A stretch of DNA of 64,000 nt from Murdochiella sp. Marseille-P8839. Its GTDB lineage: Bacteria; Bacillota; Clostridia; Tissierellales; Peptoniphilaceae. A program made the position numbers and the translations under genes. Under the pieces are notes generated by a model. That model was given only the letters and a program-made list of their open reading frames with translations. It was not told the DNA's origin and did not search any database. Shown here piece after piece: positions 42,763-50,849 of the stretch (position 1 is its first letter; each line of letters begins with the position of its first letter). Where the stretch lies: the NCBI GenBank assembly GCA_019753405.1, contig JAIKLF010000003.1:124001-188000 (forward strand). The letters run 5' to 3'.

Positions 42763-43218
42763 TTATTTGTCAAACACAACTTCTGCAATGGCGTCGCCTT
42801 TTTCTTTCACAATGTCTCCGTACTCATCAATATATTTTCGGTCTCCTCCGTGTACCTCAACAGTTATAAGAAGGTTTTTGATCAGCTTGGTATGGTAATC
42901 TTGGTTAATTTCAGAAGGCACATATCCGACTTTCACATCATCCAGATATACAGCAATCGCCTTGTTATCAAATTCATTCTTCGGCTCAGGGCGAAGCGAA
43001 GCTCTGTCAGAGAACCTCATCCAAGAGTAATGATAAAGAGGCTTAGAAGAGTATTTCACATTTTTCCATTGATCTCTTGCGTTTTCACTTTGCCAAAGAT
43101 TTAAGTTTTGCTGCATGATTCCCCAAGTTTTAACTTTAAAATTAGGGATACCTTTTTTCGCTGGAGTCTTCGGCGCAAGCTTGGAAACGTCATTGATAAG
43201 CTTAGAAAATAATCCCAT
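42763..43218 (-). CDS. HIRAN-domain protein
   Basis: 151-residue protein with a C-terminal HIRAN domain (~55-150): LRPEPKNEFDNKAIAVYLDD, then VKVGYVPSEINQDYHTKLI. HIRAN domains bind DNA 3' ends or stalled forks and occur alone in phages and next to restriction/helicase systems. ATG 43218 is 5 bases from GGAGG; an ATG at 43221 is too close. It lies between DUF3644 and the ImmA gene on the leftward lysogeny transcript. Role in the phage unknown. Confidence 0.85.
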   Translation of the reverse strand: MGLFSKLINDVSKLAPKTPAKKGIPNFKVKTWGIMQQNLNLWQSENARDQWKNVKYSSKPLYHYSWMRFSDRASLRPEPKNEFDNKAIAVYLDDVKVGYVPSEINQDYHTKLIKNLLITVEVHGGDRKYIDEYGDIVKEKGDAIAEVVFDK

Positions 43219-43228
43219 CATTTCCTCC

Positions 43229-43663
43229 TTAAACAAGATACTTTGTGCAACGCTCGGAAACGCCGAGCATTGTAGCCACCTGATCGCTGCTGTATCCTTC
43301 TACTTCTGATAGGTCCCAGGAAGGATCCAGAAGGCGCAGAGCAAAATAATCTGCCTCTTCTTCCTCTTTATCTCCGAACTTTGAAATTCCATAGTGGCTG
43401 ATTTCTATGTCGTGGAGGACAGCGTGCCCTATTTCATGGGCGATTACGAAGGAGCGCATTTCCTCCGGGCAATCCCTTGATAAATAGATGGTGTCTCGCT
43501 TTGGAGACTCTATGTAGCAGGCATGGCTTCCTCGGAGAAGAGGTCTATTTCCATCAATGCGATAAAGCGCGATATTGAGTTCAGAAAGAATATCGCCAAG
43601 GTCCCTTGACGATGCTGATTCCACCAATCCGACAACGATATTGTCAATTTCTTCTTTCCTCAT
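43229..43663 (-). CDS. Prophage ImmA/IrrE-family metallopeptidase
   Basis: 144-residue zinc peptidase with HEIGH at ~76-80 (FVIAHEIGHAVLHD) and a downstream EEEADYFALRLLD third-ligand helix. In ICEBs1-like elements such a protein cleaves the adjacent repressor to induce the element. Here it overlaps the end of the CI-like gene by 20 bases, implying coupled translation. The start is MRKEEIDNIV with AAGAAGTGG before it. A second, host ImmA lies at 35.9 kb; the two are clearly different in sequence. Confidence 0.9.
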   Translation of the reverse strand: MRKEEIDNIVVGLVESASSRDLGDILSELNIALYRIDGNRPLLRGSHACYIESPKRDTIYLSRDCPEEMRSFVIAHEIGHAVLHDIEISHYGISKFGDKEEEEADYFALRLLDPSWDLSEVEGYSSDQVATMLGVSERCTKYLV

Positions 43664-44174
43664 CATCCACTTCTTTCCGGATATCCATGTAGTAATCGTA
43701 AAGACTTTGATCATCCATTTCCTCATAGTTTCCACCACCAAAAGCAGCGGTGCGGATATTCTCAGCAAGCCATGAAAGAATTTCAGCACGGGATGGGGTG
43801 GATTCTTCCACGGGGATGGGCTCGGTCATAGAGAGAAGAGTTTTTCGGACGAACGGTTCCGCATTATCCTGCAGGCGTCGAGAAGAGGAATATATTTCAA
43901 AATCGTCGTCTGCATAGATGAGCGGCATCGGTTCTTCTATCGTAATATAAGAATCCTCATCGAGCATTCCAATTAGGTCGTTTACGTCTGCGCCCATGGC
44001 GTTTGCGACTTTTCTAAGCGTCGTTATAGACGGCACGAGCTTTTCGCCCTGATTATTGACCCCCTTCTCAAGTAGGGAGATGTATGCCTTACTTAATCCT
44101 GATAGTTTTGCGAACGCATCCATAGATAATCCGCGTGCATCTCTAAATTGTTTTACAGCGTCTCCAACCTTCAT
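43644..44174 (-). CDS. CI-like prophage repressor (XRE family)
   Basis: 176 residues. An N-terminal helix-turn-helix (MKVGDAVKQFRDARGLSMDA, FAKLSGLSKAYISLLEKGVN) is followed by VPSITTLRKVANAMGADVND and an acidic, non-LexA C-terminal part without a Ser-Lys self-cleavage motif. Repressor inactivation is therefore likely to need the overlapping ImmA peptidase. GGAGAACGCA precedes ATG 44174; the longer in-frame extension runs through the control region and is not coding. Divergent from the Cro-like gene. Confidence 0.9.
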   Translation of the reverse strand: MKVGDAVKQFRDARGLSMDAFAKLSGLSKAYISLLEKGVNNQGEKLVPSITTLRKVANAMGADVNDLIGMLDEDSYITIEEPMPLIYADDDFEIYSSSRRLQDNAEPFVRKTLLSMTEPIPVEESTPSRAEILSWLAENIRTAAFGGGNYEEMDDQSLYDYYMDIRKEVDDEERRN

Positions 44175-44214
44175 TGCGTTCTCCTTCCTTTTTATTATTC
44201 GTTGTTGTGAACAG

Positions 44215-44243
44215 ATTGTACAATAAATTGAACATATAATCAA
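44215..44243 (-). promoter_or_regulatory. Lysogenic (CI) promoter
   Basis: TTGATT (44238-44243), 17-bp spacer, TACAAT (44215-44220), reading toward the CI-like repressor. GAAC/GTTC half-sites around it (TTGTGAAC, TTGAACAT) are plausible operator elements. Confidence 0.75.
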
Positions 44244-44260
44244 ACAATTGTTAAAAAAAG

Positions 44261-44304
44261 TTGACAGAGCAAAATATGTGATGTAGAATGTGTTCAAGAT
44301 AGTG
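44261..44304 (+). promoter_or_regulatory. Early lytic promoter with adjacent operator
   Basis: TTGACA (44261-44266), 17-bp spacer, TAGAAT (44284-44289), reading toward the Cro-like gene. GTTCA-n6-TGAAC just downstream is an inverted repeat matching the half-sites near the opposing promoter. Confidence 0.8.
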
Positions 44305-44325
44305 AACGGAAAGGAGGTGAAACGA

Positions 44326-44544
44326 GTGGAATACAGAATACGGGAATTGCGAGAAGCAAAAGGAATTACGCAGGAAGCACTTTGCGAAAGCGCAGGTATT
44401 TCAAGAACAACGTTATATTCTCTTGAAACAAATGGCGTGAAACAGGCAAACGTGGCTACCTTGCAAAAGATTTCTGACGCTTTGTCAGTCACTATCAATG
44501 ATTTATTTTTGCCTGAAAAATCTACTAAAGTAGACAAACAATAG
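44326..44544 (+). CDS. Cro-like XRE regulator
   Basis: 72-residue helix-turn-helix protein (YRIRELREAKGITQEALCES, AGISRTTLYSLETNG, LQKISDALSVTINDLF). The start is GTG 44326, 6 bases after GGAGGTG; the ATG-initiated longer frame lacks a ribosome site and begins in the operator. First gene of the rightward early operon, divergent from CI, so probably the Cro-type antagonist. Confidence 0.88.
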   Translation: MEYRIRELREAKGITQEALCESAGISRTTLYSLETNGVKQANVATLQKISDALSVTINDLFLPEKSTKVDKQ

Positions 44545-44562
44545 CCAAAGAAAGGAGGAAGG

Positions 44563-44805
44563 ATGGAGAAACAAACAGCAAACATCAACGTGAAGCTGGA
44601 GCTAACGATTAACGGCATGACGATTGATGCGTTTCACAAAGAATTGGTGTTTCCAGATGAAGAAGATGACCCGGCCAGTGGAAAGAATAACGGCGTGTGC
44701 CTGGATAATATGCCCGGCGTTGGTACGGCTGAAATTCATGGAGGGCCTTATTGGGCAATCCGAAACGCTGAACTTTCCATTGGGAAAGGCGAAGGAACAG
44801 ATTAA
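44563..44805 (+). CDS. Small phage protein, unknown
   Basis: 80 residues, acidic, with a regular beta-strand look (NINVKLELTINGMTIDAF) and no recognised domain. AAAGGAGGAAGG is a strong ribosome site. Lies in the early operon between two regulator-like genes. Confidence 0.7.
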   Translation: MEKQTANINVKLELTINGMTIDAFHKELVFPDEEDDPASGKNNGVCLDNMPGVGTAEIHGGPYWAIRNAELSIGKGEGTD

Positions 44806-44824
44806 ACACAGAAAGGAGGAAAAC

Positions 44825-45121
44825 ATGTACCACGAGGAGCTCTACGAGTGGATGCACCTAAACAAAATACGCCGAGCGGACATGGCAGAAATTATCGGCG
44901 TGACCGGCGCAACGCTCTCACCGTACTTTCTAACTGGGAAGTCCTTCCGCGGCGAGTGGATTGTCGCTTGGCAGAAGGCGTACGGATGGAGCGACGAGCA
45001 GATGTTTCACTTCGCTTTTGACCGCCCGTACAAGCCGAACCCGGAGCTGTTTAAGAGCGAGAAAGACCAAAAGGCACTGGACGCGCTATCAACCTTCAAA
45101 GAAGCGCTGAGGGCGATGTGA
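44825..45121 (+). CDS. Phage HTH protein (excisionase/regulator-like)
   Basis: 98 residues with an N-terminal helix-turn-helix-like segment (LYEWMHLNKIRRADMAEIIG, VTGATLSPYFLTGKSF) followed by a charged tail. The ATG at 44825 follows AAAGGAGGAAAAC; an in-frame extension back to 44624 lies inside the previous gene and is not used. It could be a second early regulator. Confidence 0.72.
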   Translation: MYHEELYEWMHLNKIRRADMAEIIGVTGATLSPYFLTGKSFRGEWIVAWQKAYGWSDEQMFHFAFDRPYKPNPELFKSEKDQKALDALSTFKEALRAM

Positions 45122-45133
45122 GAGGAGAAAAAG

Positions 45134-45286
45134 ATGAAACGAGGCAAAAAAAAGATCGGCTGGACGTTTAATTTCGCACGGATGCATCCGGTACTAAAGA
45201 CCATTCTTGCAATTGCCGCGTGCGTTGCAATGGCGGGATATGTGCTTGTCGGCAGTTGGCTGTTTTATTTTATGGTGACGAGGTGA
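45134..45286 (+). CDS. Small membrane protein (50 aa)
   Basis: Short frame starting at ATG 45134 (GAGGAGAAAAAG upstream). It has a strongly basic N-terminus (MKRGKKKIGW) then one membrane helix at ~22-47 (TILAIAACVAMAGYVLVGSW, then LFYFM). It is packed tightly between neighbours with 12- and 4-base gaps, which favours a real gene. Function unknown; single-helix early phage proteins often affect host membranes or exclusion. Confidence 0.65.
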   Translation: MKRGKKKIGWTFNFARMHPVLKTILAIAACVAMAGYVLVGSWLFYFMVTR

Positions 45287-45290
45287 GTAG

Positions 45291-45560
45291 ATGAACATAC
45301 ATGACAGATACGGAAAACACTTAGATCAAGAGGAAATTGACTACCAACTCAATGAATTTGGCGAAATCGAGGAGGACGAAGGCGAGATTGTATGCCCGTA
45401 TTGCGGATTGATTATTGAACCGGATTTTGAAACAGATCAAGAAGATCTTTATCACGAGAAAAGAATATGTCCGGAATGCGAAAAGACGTTCCGCCTGGAT
45501 TGCTCAGTTGATTACAGGTTCTACTACAAAACATGGAGAAAGGATGAAGGCGATGAGTGA
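45291..45560 (+). CDS. Zinc-ribbon phage protein
   Basis: 89-residue acidic protein with a four-Cys zinc ribbon, CPYCG at ~35-39 and CPEC at ~60-63, followed by FRLDCSVDYRFYYKTW. Such small ribbon proteins are common in Firmicutes phages; no function is known. GACGAGGTGAG lies before ATG 45291. Confidence 0.78.
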   Translation: MNIHDRYGKHLDQEEIDYQLNEFGEIEEDEGEIVCPYCGLIIEPDFETDQEDLYHEKRICPECEKTFRLDCSVDYRFYYKTWRKDEGDE

Positions 45561-45762
45561 CATGGGTTACGAGAAAGCATGGAAAGATCTGAAAACCGAA
45601 ATGAATTCCAACGCTATTGACTGTGCTACCGCTTACTACTCGACAATGTCGGATGAAACATGTCGATACAATGCAAGTGTCAAATTGATGGTGATTTCTG
45701 AAATTCTTAACAAAATGAAGGACTTTGAAAAAGAGATGACCACCGTCGGAGAGAAGGAGTGA
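45553..45762 (+). CDS. Small phage protein, first of two related copies
   Basis: 69 residues. GYEKAWKDLKTEM near the start and the ending KDFEKEMTTV match the next gene (NYEKAWEDLKMY, DAEKEMTTV), with related middles, so the two arose by tandem duplication. ATG 45553 overlaps the previous stop; ATG 45562 is an alternative that would align better with the paralogue. Helical, unknown function. Confidence 0.65.
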   Translation: MSDMGYEKAWKDLKTEMNSNAIDCATAYYSTMSDETCRYNASVKLMVISEILNKMKDFEKEMTTVGEKE

Positions 45763-45765
45763 GAA

Positions 45766-45984
45766 ATGAACTACGAAAAAGCATGGGAAGATCTAAAAAT
45801 GTATATAGAGATTCTTTCCGAGATGTCGCTTCGCTCTGCAGAATCCGAAGACATGAATGTCGATGAGCGTCTGCGAGCAGAAGGTGCAGAAATTGTCACA
45901 AGAGCCATTCTGGATTTTATGGACGATGCCGAAAAAGAGATGACCACCGTCCTGGACGACGATGGCCAAAAGGTGCAAGATTAG
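45766..45984 (+). CDS. Small phage protein, second of two related copies
   Basis: 72 residues, paralogue of the preceding gene (shared NYEKAWEDLK start and DAEKEMTTV near the end), 3 bases downstream with GAGAAGGAGTGAG in front. Predicted all-helical and acidic. Unknown function. Confidence 0.68.
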   Translation: MNYEKAWEDLKMYIEILSEMSLRSAESEDMNVDERLRAEGAEIVTRAILDFMDDAEKEMTTVLDDDGQKVQD

Positions 45985-46023
45985 CGATCTTTGCGCCTTC
46001 AGTATAACAGACCGGAGGGAAAA

Positions 46024-46434
46024 ATGACACAACAAGAACAAATTTTAGACTTTATTCGCAAAAGTGAAACACCCGTGACGGCGAAAAATGTTGAAGAGGC
46101 AACAAATATATCAGAAAGTTCCGTTTCAAGCGCTTTGTCGAAGCTCTTTCGCCAAAACTGTATTTCTAAAATCCAAAAAGCAAGTGGAACGGTTCTTTAT
46201 TTTTCTAATGACGAGGAAGACGTTGCTCCTGGAACGTATGAGCCTCCAGTCATGCCGTATCTCTACAGCCAATATCGCAAGGTCATTGATATTTTGCTTG
46301 TACGCATGGATCAGGCTTCGGGGGAAAAATCCTCACTTTTTTCTAACGAAGAATCGTTCAGCAACCTTGTAAATCTTTTTTTCTTGTCCGTGCGCAACAT
46401 GTTGGAGGACTTAGGTTATGACTGTGAAAATTAA
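46024..46434 (+). CDS. Phage winged-helix protein
   Basis: 136 residues. Residues ~5-65 form a winged helix (QILDFIRKSETPVTAKNVEE, ATNISESSVSSALSKLF) followed by a helical C-terminal part (PYLYSQYRKVIDILLVRM). Likely DNA binding in early gene control or replication. ATG 46024 follows GGAGGGAAAA. Overlaps the AAA ATPase gene by 17 bases. Confidence 0.78.
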   Translation: MTQQEQILDFIRKSETPVTAKNVEEATNISESSVSSALSKLFRQNCISKIQKASGTVLYFSNDEEDVAPGTYEPPVMPYLYSQYRKVIDILLVRMDQASGEKSSLFSNEESFSNLVNLFFLSVRNMLEDLGYDCEN

Positions 46435-47713
46435 CCGGTTAGAACTGGAAAATGTCAAGCGGGTGCATGCAGTAACCGTTTGCCCAAGCGAAAAAGGGCT
46501 TACGGTAATTGGCGGCAATAATAATCAAGGGAAAACATCGGTATTGGACGCAATTTCATGGGCGCTTGGCGGCGATCGAAAACGTCCACAAGAGCCGCAA
46601 AATCGAGATAGTGTTCTTCCGCCAACGTTACGCGTGGAACTATCAAACGGGCTTATTGTCGAGCGTAAGGGAAAGAACAGTACCTTAACCGTCACCGATC
46701 CAAGCGGTCAGCGAGCCGGTCAACGCTTATTGGATAGCTTTATTGCGGAATTGGCATTAGATTTGCCGAAATTTTTATCCATGAACGCGAAAGAAAAAGC
46801 ACAGGTTCTTTTACAGGTTATCGGGAAAGAAGAAGAACTGACTGCACTTGAGCAGAAAGAAGAACGCATATACAACGAGCGCACGTATAAAGGACGCGAA
46901 TATCAGCAAAAGAAAAAATATGCGGATGAGTTGCCTTATGAAGAGGGTGCACCGGAAGATCTTATCAGCGCGTCTGAACTCATTCAGCAACAACAAAAAA
47001 TACTTTTGCGCAATGCAGAAAACCAAAAAGCAAGAGAACAAGCTAAAGAGCTCCGGAGAAAATATGATGAGACACTTGCAAGAATGGAAGCTTGCAAGAA
47101 AGAACTGCAATCTTTGGAAAAGACCAAAGAGGATTTGGAAGCACCATTAGCGGCATCGACCAAAACCGCCGAACAACTGCAAGATGAATCTACATGGGAG
47201 CTTGAACAGCAGATTGCAGATGTGGAAAAGATTAACGACCAGGTGCGCACCAATCAACGTAAAGAAGATGCGATTCATGCTGCGGAGAGATTACAGGAGC
47301 AATATGACGCACTCACGCAAGATGTGGAAGCGGTGCGAAAGAAAAAGCTGGATCTTTTGCAAGACGCCAATCTGCCATTAAGAGGCTTGTCCATTGTAAA
47401 CGGAGAGCTTGCTTACCTTGGGGACGGGTGGGATGCCATGAGCGGATCTACACAATTAAAAGTCGCTACCGCCATTGTGCAGGCGATTAAACCGGAATGC
47501 GGCTTCGTCCTACTGGATAAGTTGGAGCAATTCGACTTGACGCAGCTTGCCGAATTTGGCGCATGGCTGGAAGAAAAAGGACTGCAAGTCATCGGAACAC
47601 GAGTTTCCACGGGCGAAGAGTGCCAACTCATCATTGAAGATGGTTTCGACATCGTGAATCAAACAATTGAGGCTCCGGGGCAGAAGCAGAATTGGCAGAA
47701 AGGAGTCTTCTAA
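46418..47713 (+). CDS. SbcC/RecF-like phage AAA ATPase
   Basis: 431 residues. N-terminal Walker A GGNNNQGKTSVLDAISWALG (~32-51), a central coiled coil (~140-310, Lys/Glu/Gln-rich), and a C-terminal Walker B-like FVLLDKLEQFDL. This is the layout of short SMC/RecF-type ATPases that phages carry next to recombination genes. The expected LLDE of Walker B reads LLDK, so hydrolysis may be weak or use a different Glu. Works probably with the following Sak4-like protein. Confidence 0.85.
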   Translation: MTVKINRLELENVKRVHAVTVCPSEKGLTVIGGNNNQGKTSVLDAISWALGGDRKRPQEPQNRDSVLPPTLRVELSNGLIVERKGKNSTLTVTDPSGQRAGQRLLDSFIAELALDLPKFLSMNAKEKAQVLLQVIGKEEELTALEQKEERIYNERTYKGREYQQKKKYADELPYEEGAPEDLISASELIQQQQKILLRNAENQKAREQAKELRRKYDETLARMEACKKELQSLEKTKEDLEAPLAASTKTAEQLQDESTWELEQQIADVEKINDQVRTNQRKEDAIHAAERLQEQYDALTQDVEAVRKKKLDLLQDANLPLRGLSIVNGELAYLGDGWDAMSGSTQLKVATAIVQAIKPECGFVLLDKLEQFDLTQLAEFGAWLEEKGLQVIGTRVSTGEECQLIIEDGFDIVNQTIEAPGQKQNWQKGVF

Positions 47714-48708
47714 TGAAAATTACATCAGGAATTGTTAAAAATGCGCAAAAAGTTGTCATTTATGGACCAGAAGGTATTGGCAAAACAACACTTGCGAGTA
47801 GGTTCCCAAAGCCTCTTTTTATCGACACCGAAGGGTCCACAAAACACCTCGATGTACTGCGATTTGATCGCCCCGAAAGCTGGACCATGCTTTTAGAAGA
47901 GGTGAGCTATGTTATTGGTCATCCGGATGTATGCGACACACTTGTTGTCGATACGGCAGACTGGGCAGAGGCACTTTGCATGCAACACTTGATTGCAAAA
48001 AATCATTGGCAATCCATTGAAACTCCGGGATACGGCAGAGGTTACGTTGAACTTATGGAGGAGTTCGGACGGCTGCTAAATCAACTCAATCAAGTGATTG
48101 GCAAGCGAATTAACGTTGTTTTGACGGCGCACGCTATCATGCGTAAATTTGAGCAGCCTGATGAAATCGGTGCCTATGACCGCTGGGAATTAAAACTCCA
48201 AAAAAAAGTAGCGCCTGTTGTAAAGGAGTGGGCCGATGCAGTTTTGTTTGCAAATTATAAGACGTATGTCATCAACAAAACAAAAGAGGGAAAGGGAAAA
48301 GCAACAGGCGGGGAACGCGTGCTTTATACATCACATCGCCCAGTATGGGACGCAAAAAATCGGTGGGGACTTCCGGATGAATTGCCGCTTCAATATGAAA
48401 CCTTTGGCGATCATATCTACACAAAAAATGAAGAAAAGACCGAAGAAGACGTTGCTATCCAGGAGCCGAAACAACACAGTGAACTACCGGCTACGATGCC
48501 GCCTGCGCTGCAGCAACTGATGAAAAAAGACAACGTGACAATGGATGAACTGTATGACGTCGTTGCGGCACGTGGCTATTACCCAACAGGGACCCCATTT
48601 GACCGTTTTGATCCACAGTTTGTTGAGGGAGTTTTAATCGGGGCGTGGAACAATGGACTTTTGAAAGCAATTCAAGAATACCGCACAGAAGGAAAAATGG
48701 AATTTTAG
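47713..48708 (+). CDS. Sak4-like RecA-fold ATPase (phage recombination)
   Basis: 331 residues with the P-loop VVIYGPEGIGKTTLASRF (Walker A), FIDTEGSTKHLD, Walker B LVVDTADWAE, and a sensor-like VVLTAHAIMRKF. Phage AAA_24/Sak4 proteins are single-strand annealing or RecA-like recombination factors. The ATG shares one base with the previous stop (TAATG), with AAAGGAGTC upstream. The DUF669 gene follows, the usual neighbour. Confidence 0.88.
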   Translation: MKITSGIVKNAQKVVIYGPEGIGKTTLASRFPKPLFIDTEGSTKHLDVLRFDRPESWTMLLEEVSYVIGHPDVCDTLVVDTADWAEALCMQHLIAKNHWQSIETPGYGRGYVELMEEFGRLLNQLNQVIGKRINVVLTAHAIMRKFEQPDEIGAYDRWELKLQKKVAPVVKEWADAVLFANYKTYVINKTKEGKGKATGGERVLYTSHRPVWDAKNRWGLPDELPLQYETFGDHIYTKNEEKTEEDVAIQEPKQHSELPATMPPALQQLMKKDNVTMDELYDVVAARGYYPTGTPFDRFDPQFVEGVLIGAWNNGLLKAIQEYRTEGKMEF

Positions 48709-48720
48709 GAGGATATAGAA

Positions 48721-49248
48721 ATGGGATTTTACGACAATAAAAATGACTTTACGCCGGTTCAAGACGCAAATGTTCCGTTTACAAACACAGAAGGCGCTTT
48801 AGACTGGGATAGTGTTATTGAAAAAGATAGTAGCGATTTTGTTTTACTGCCTGTTGGACAATACGATTTTACCATTGTGAATTTGGAGAAAAAACAGTAC
48901 CAGGGCGGTGAAAAGATGGGACCATGCCCGCAAGCGGATATCACGATTCGTGTTATTGAGCCAGAAAGTAAAGAACCGGTTGATGTGACCACGCCGATTT
49001 TTCTACACAAAAAAACAGAGGGCATTATGTCTGCATTTTTGGTCGCTATCGGACAGAAGAAGCGCGGAGAGCCTTGTCGCCCTAACTGGAATGCGATGAT
49101 CGGATTAAGGGGACGCTGCGAAATTAGTCATCGCTCCTGGACGGGAAATGATGGACAGGAAATGAAGTCAAATAATGTTAAGAAATGGTTGGAGCCGCAA
49201 GCCGCACCGGTTTCGCAGCAACAGCAGTTTAAGGCGGGGCAGTTCTAA
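48721..49248 (+). CDS. DUF669 phage protein (replication/recombination module)
   Basis: 175 residues matching DUF669: FTPVQDANVPFTNTEGALDW, LPVGQYDFTIVNLEKKQYQG, PQADITIRVIEP, then FLVAIGQK and GLRGRCEI. These proteins accompany Sak4 ATPases and are suspected to bind ssDNA like SSB. The C-terminal QQQQF tail resembles SSB tails. AGGAGGATATAG precedes ATG 48721. Confidence 0.9.
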   Translation: MGFYDNKNDFTPVQDANVPFTNTEGALDWDSVIEKDSSDFVLLPVGQYDFTIVNLEKKQYQGGEKMGPCPQADITIRVIEPESKEPVDVTTPIFLHKKTEGIMSAFLVAIGQKKRGEPCRPNWNAMIGLRGRCEISHRSWTGNDGQEMKSNNVKKWLEPQAAPVSQQQQFKAGQF

Positions 49249-50849
49249 TGATGGACTTACGACCCTATCAAAAAGAAGCGGTCGAAGCAATTACACGAGA
49301 GTGGAGTAGCGGAAATAAAAAGACGCTACTTGTTCTTCCAACAGGTACGGGAAAGACGATTGTTTTTTCACAAATTATTAGCGAGTGCGTAAAAAAAGGC
49401 GAGCGGGTGCTCGTCTTAGCGCACCGAGGCGAACTATTGGAACAAGCACAAGACAAGCTATATCAGGCGTTTGGCTTACGTGCCGCATTGGAAAAAGCAG
49501 AGAACACCGCTCAAGGCGCATGGGAGCGTGTCACCGTCGGAAGCGTGCAGACGCTTATGCGTCAAAAGCGATTAGACCGCTTTGCTACAGATTATTACGA
49601 CACCATTATTGTCGATGAAGCCCATCATATTATTAGTCCGTCCTATCAGACGATATTAGAGCATTTCTCTTCGGCGAAGGTATTAGGCGTTACGGCAACG
49701 CCAGATCGTGGTGACATGAAGAATTTAGGAGCGTATTTTGACAGTCTGTCCTATCAATATAGCTTACCGAAAGCCATACAAGAGGGGTTCCTGTGCAAAA
49801 TTAAAGCCCTTTCCATTCCGCTTTCCATTGACTTAACAGGCGTGAGCATACAAGCAGGAGACTATCAAGCGGCCTCTGTTGGGCACGCTTTGGAGCCCTA
49901 TTTGGAAGCCATCGCCGAGCAGATGTGTAACTATTGCCAATCCCGAAAGACCGTCGTCTTCCTGCCATTAGTGGCGATTAGCCAAAAGTTTTGCGAGATC
50001 CTAAAAAGTAAAGGCTTTCGTGCAGCAGAAGTCAACGGCGAATCGGAAGAGCGAAAAGAGATTCTTGAAGACTTCGATCGAGGTGCTTATGACGTCTTGT
50101 GTAATGCCATGCTGCTAACCGAGGGATGGGATTGTCCGTCTGTGGATACCATTGTCGTGTTGCGCCCGACCAAGGTGCGTAGTCTTTATAGCCAGATGGT
50201 AGGACGCGGGACAAGACTTTCTCCTGGCAAGGACCATTTGCTCCTACTCGATTTCTTATGGCTTACTGACCGACATGACTTGTGTCACCCGGTATCACTC
50301 ATCGCCGAAGACGAAGAGGTCGCGCAAAAAGCCACGGCAAGGATTGCAGAAAGCGACGGATCAATGGATATCATTGAAGCCGTCGAAGAAGGAGAGCAAG
50401 AAACTTTGCGTGCGCGTGAAGAAGCCCTTGCTGCGGAACTTGCTTCTATGCGTAAGCGAAAAAAACGGCTTGTGGATCCCTTGCAATACGAGTTATCTAT
50501 CAACGCAGAAGATCTCGTTAACTATGTGCCGGCATTCGGATGGGAAATGGAAGAAGCAACTGAAAAACAGATTCAGATGTTAGAAAAACATGGCGTCTTT
50601 GCAGATGCGTCGATGAGTAAAGGAAAGGCGAAAAAGCTGATTGATCGGCTTGTACAGCGCCAAGAAGTCGGGCTTGCTACGCCGAAACAGATTCGCTTGC
50701 TTGAACGCTACGGGTTTCAAAAGGTTGGTACTTGGCAGTTTTCTGCGGCACAGTCGATGATTGGACGCATTGCCAGAAACAACTGGCGACTTCCTTATGG
50801 TTTTTCATCCAAAAGCTATCTGCCGGGAAATGAGGTGATGTATGGATAA
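49248..50849 (+). CDS. DEAD/DEAH-box helicase (phage replication)
   Basis: 533-residue superfamily 2 helicase: Q/motif I LRPYQKEAVEAI and VLPTGTGKTIVFSQI, motif Ia LAHRGELLEQA, motif II IIVDEAHHI, motif III GVTATPDRGDM, and a C-terminal helicase domain with GWDCPSVDTIVVLRPT and YSQMVGRGTRLSPGK. A C-terminal tail of ~110 residues carries repeated EKQIQMLEKHG / PKQIRLLERYG units, as in phage UvsW-like helicases. Starts at ATG 49248 (or 49251), coupled to DUF669. Confidence 0.93.
   Translation: MMDLRPYQKEAVEAITREWSSGNKKTLLVLPTGTGKTIVFSQIISECVKKGERVLVLAHRGELLEQAQDKLYQAFGLRAALEKAENTAQGAWERVTVGSVQTLMRQKRLDRFATDYYDTIIVDEAHHIISPSYQTILEHFSSAKVLGVTATPDRGDMKNLGAYFDSLSYQYSLPKAIQEGFLCKIKALSIPLSIDLTGVSIQAGDYQAASVGHALEPYLEAIAEQMCNYCQSRKTVVFLPLVAISQKFCEILKSKGFRAAEVNGESEERKEILEDFDRGAYDVLCNAMLLTEGWDCPSVDTIVVLRPTKVRSLYSQMVGRGTRLSPGKDHLLLLDFLWLTDRHDLCHPVSLIAEDEEVAQKATARIAESDGSMDIIEAVEEGEQETLRAREEALAAELASMRKRKKRLVDPLQYELSINAEDLVNYVPAFGWEMEEATEKQIQMLEKHGVFADASMSKGKAKKLIDRLVQRQEVGLATPKQIRLLERYGFQKVGTWQFSAAQSMIGRIARNNWRLPYGFSSKSYLPGNEVMYG

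Noticed and set aside
42543-42788. 81-codon minus-strand frame between HIRAN and DUF3644
   Set aside because: Overlaps both neighbours and crosses the inverted repeat; no ribosome site.
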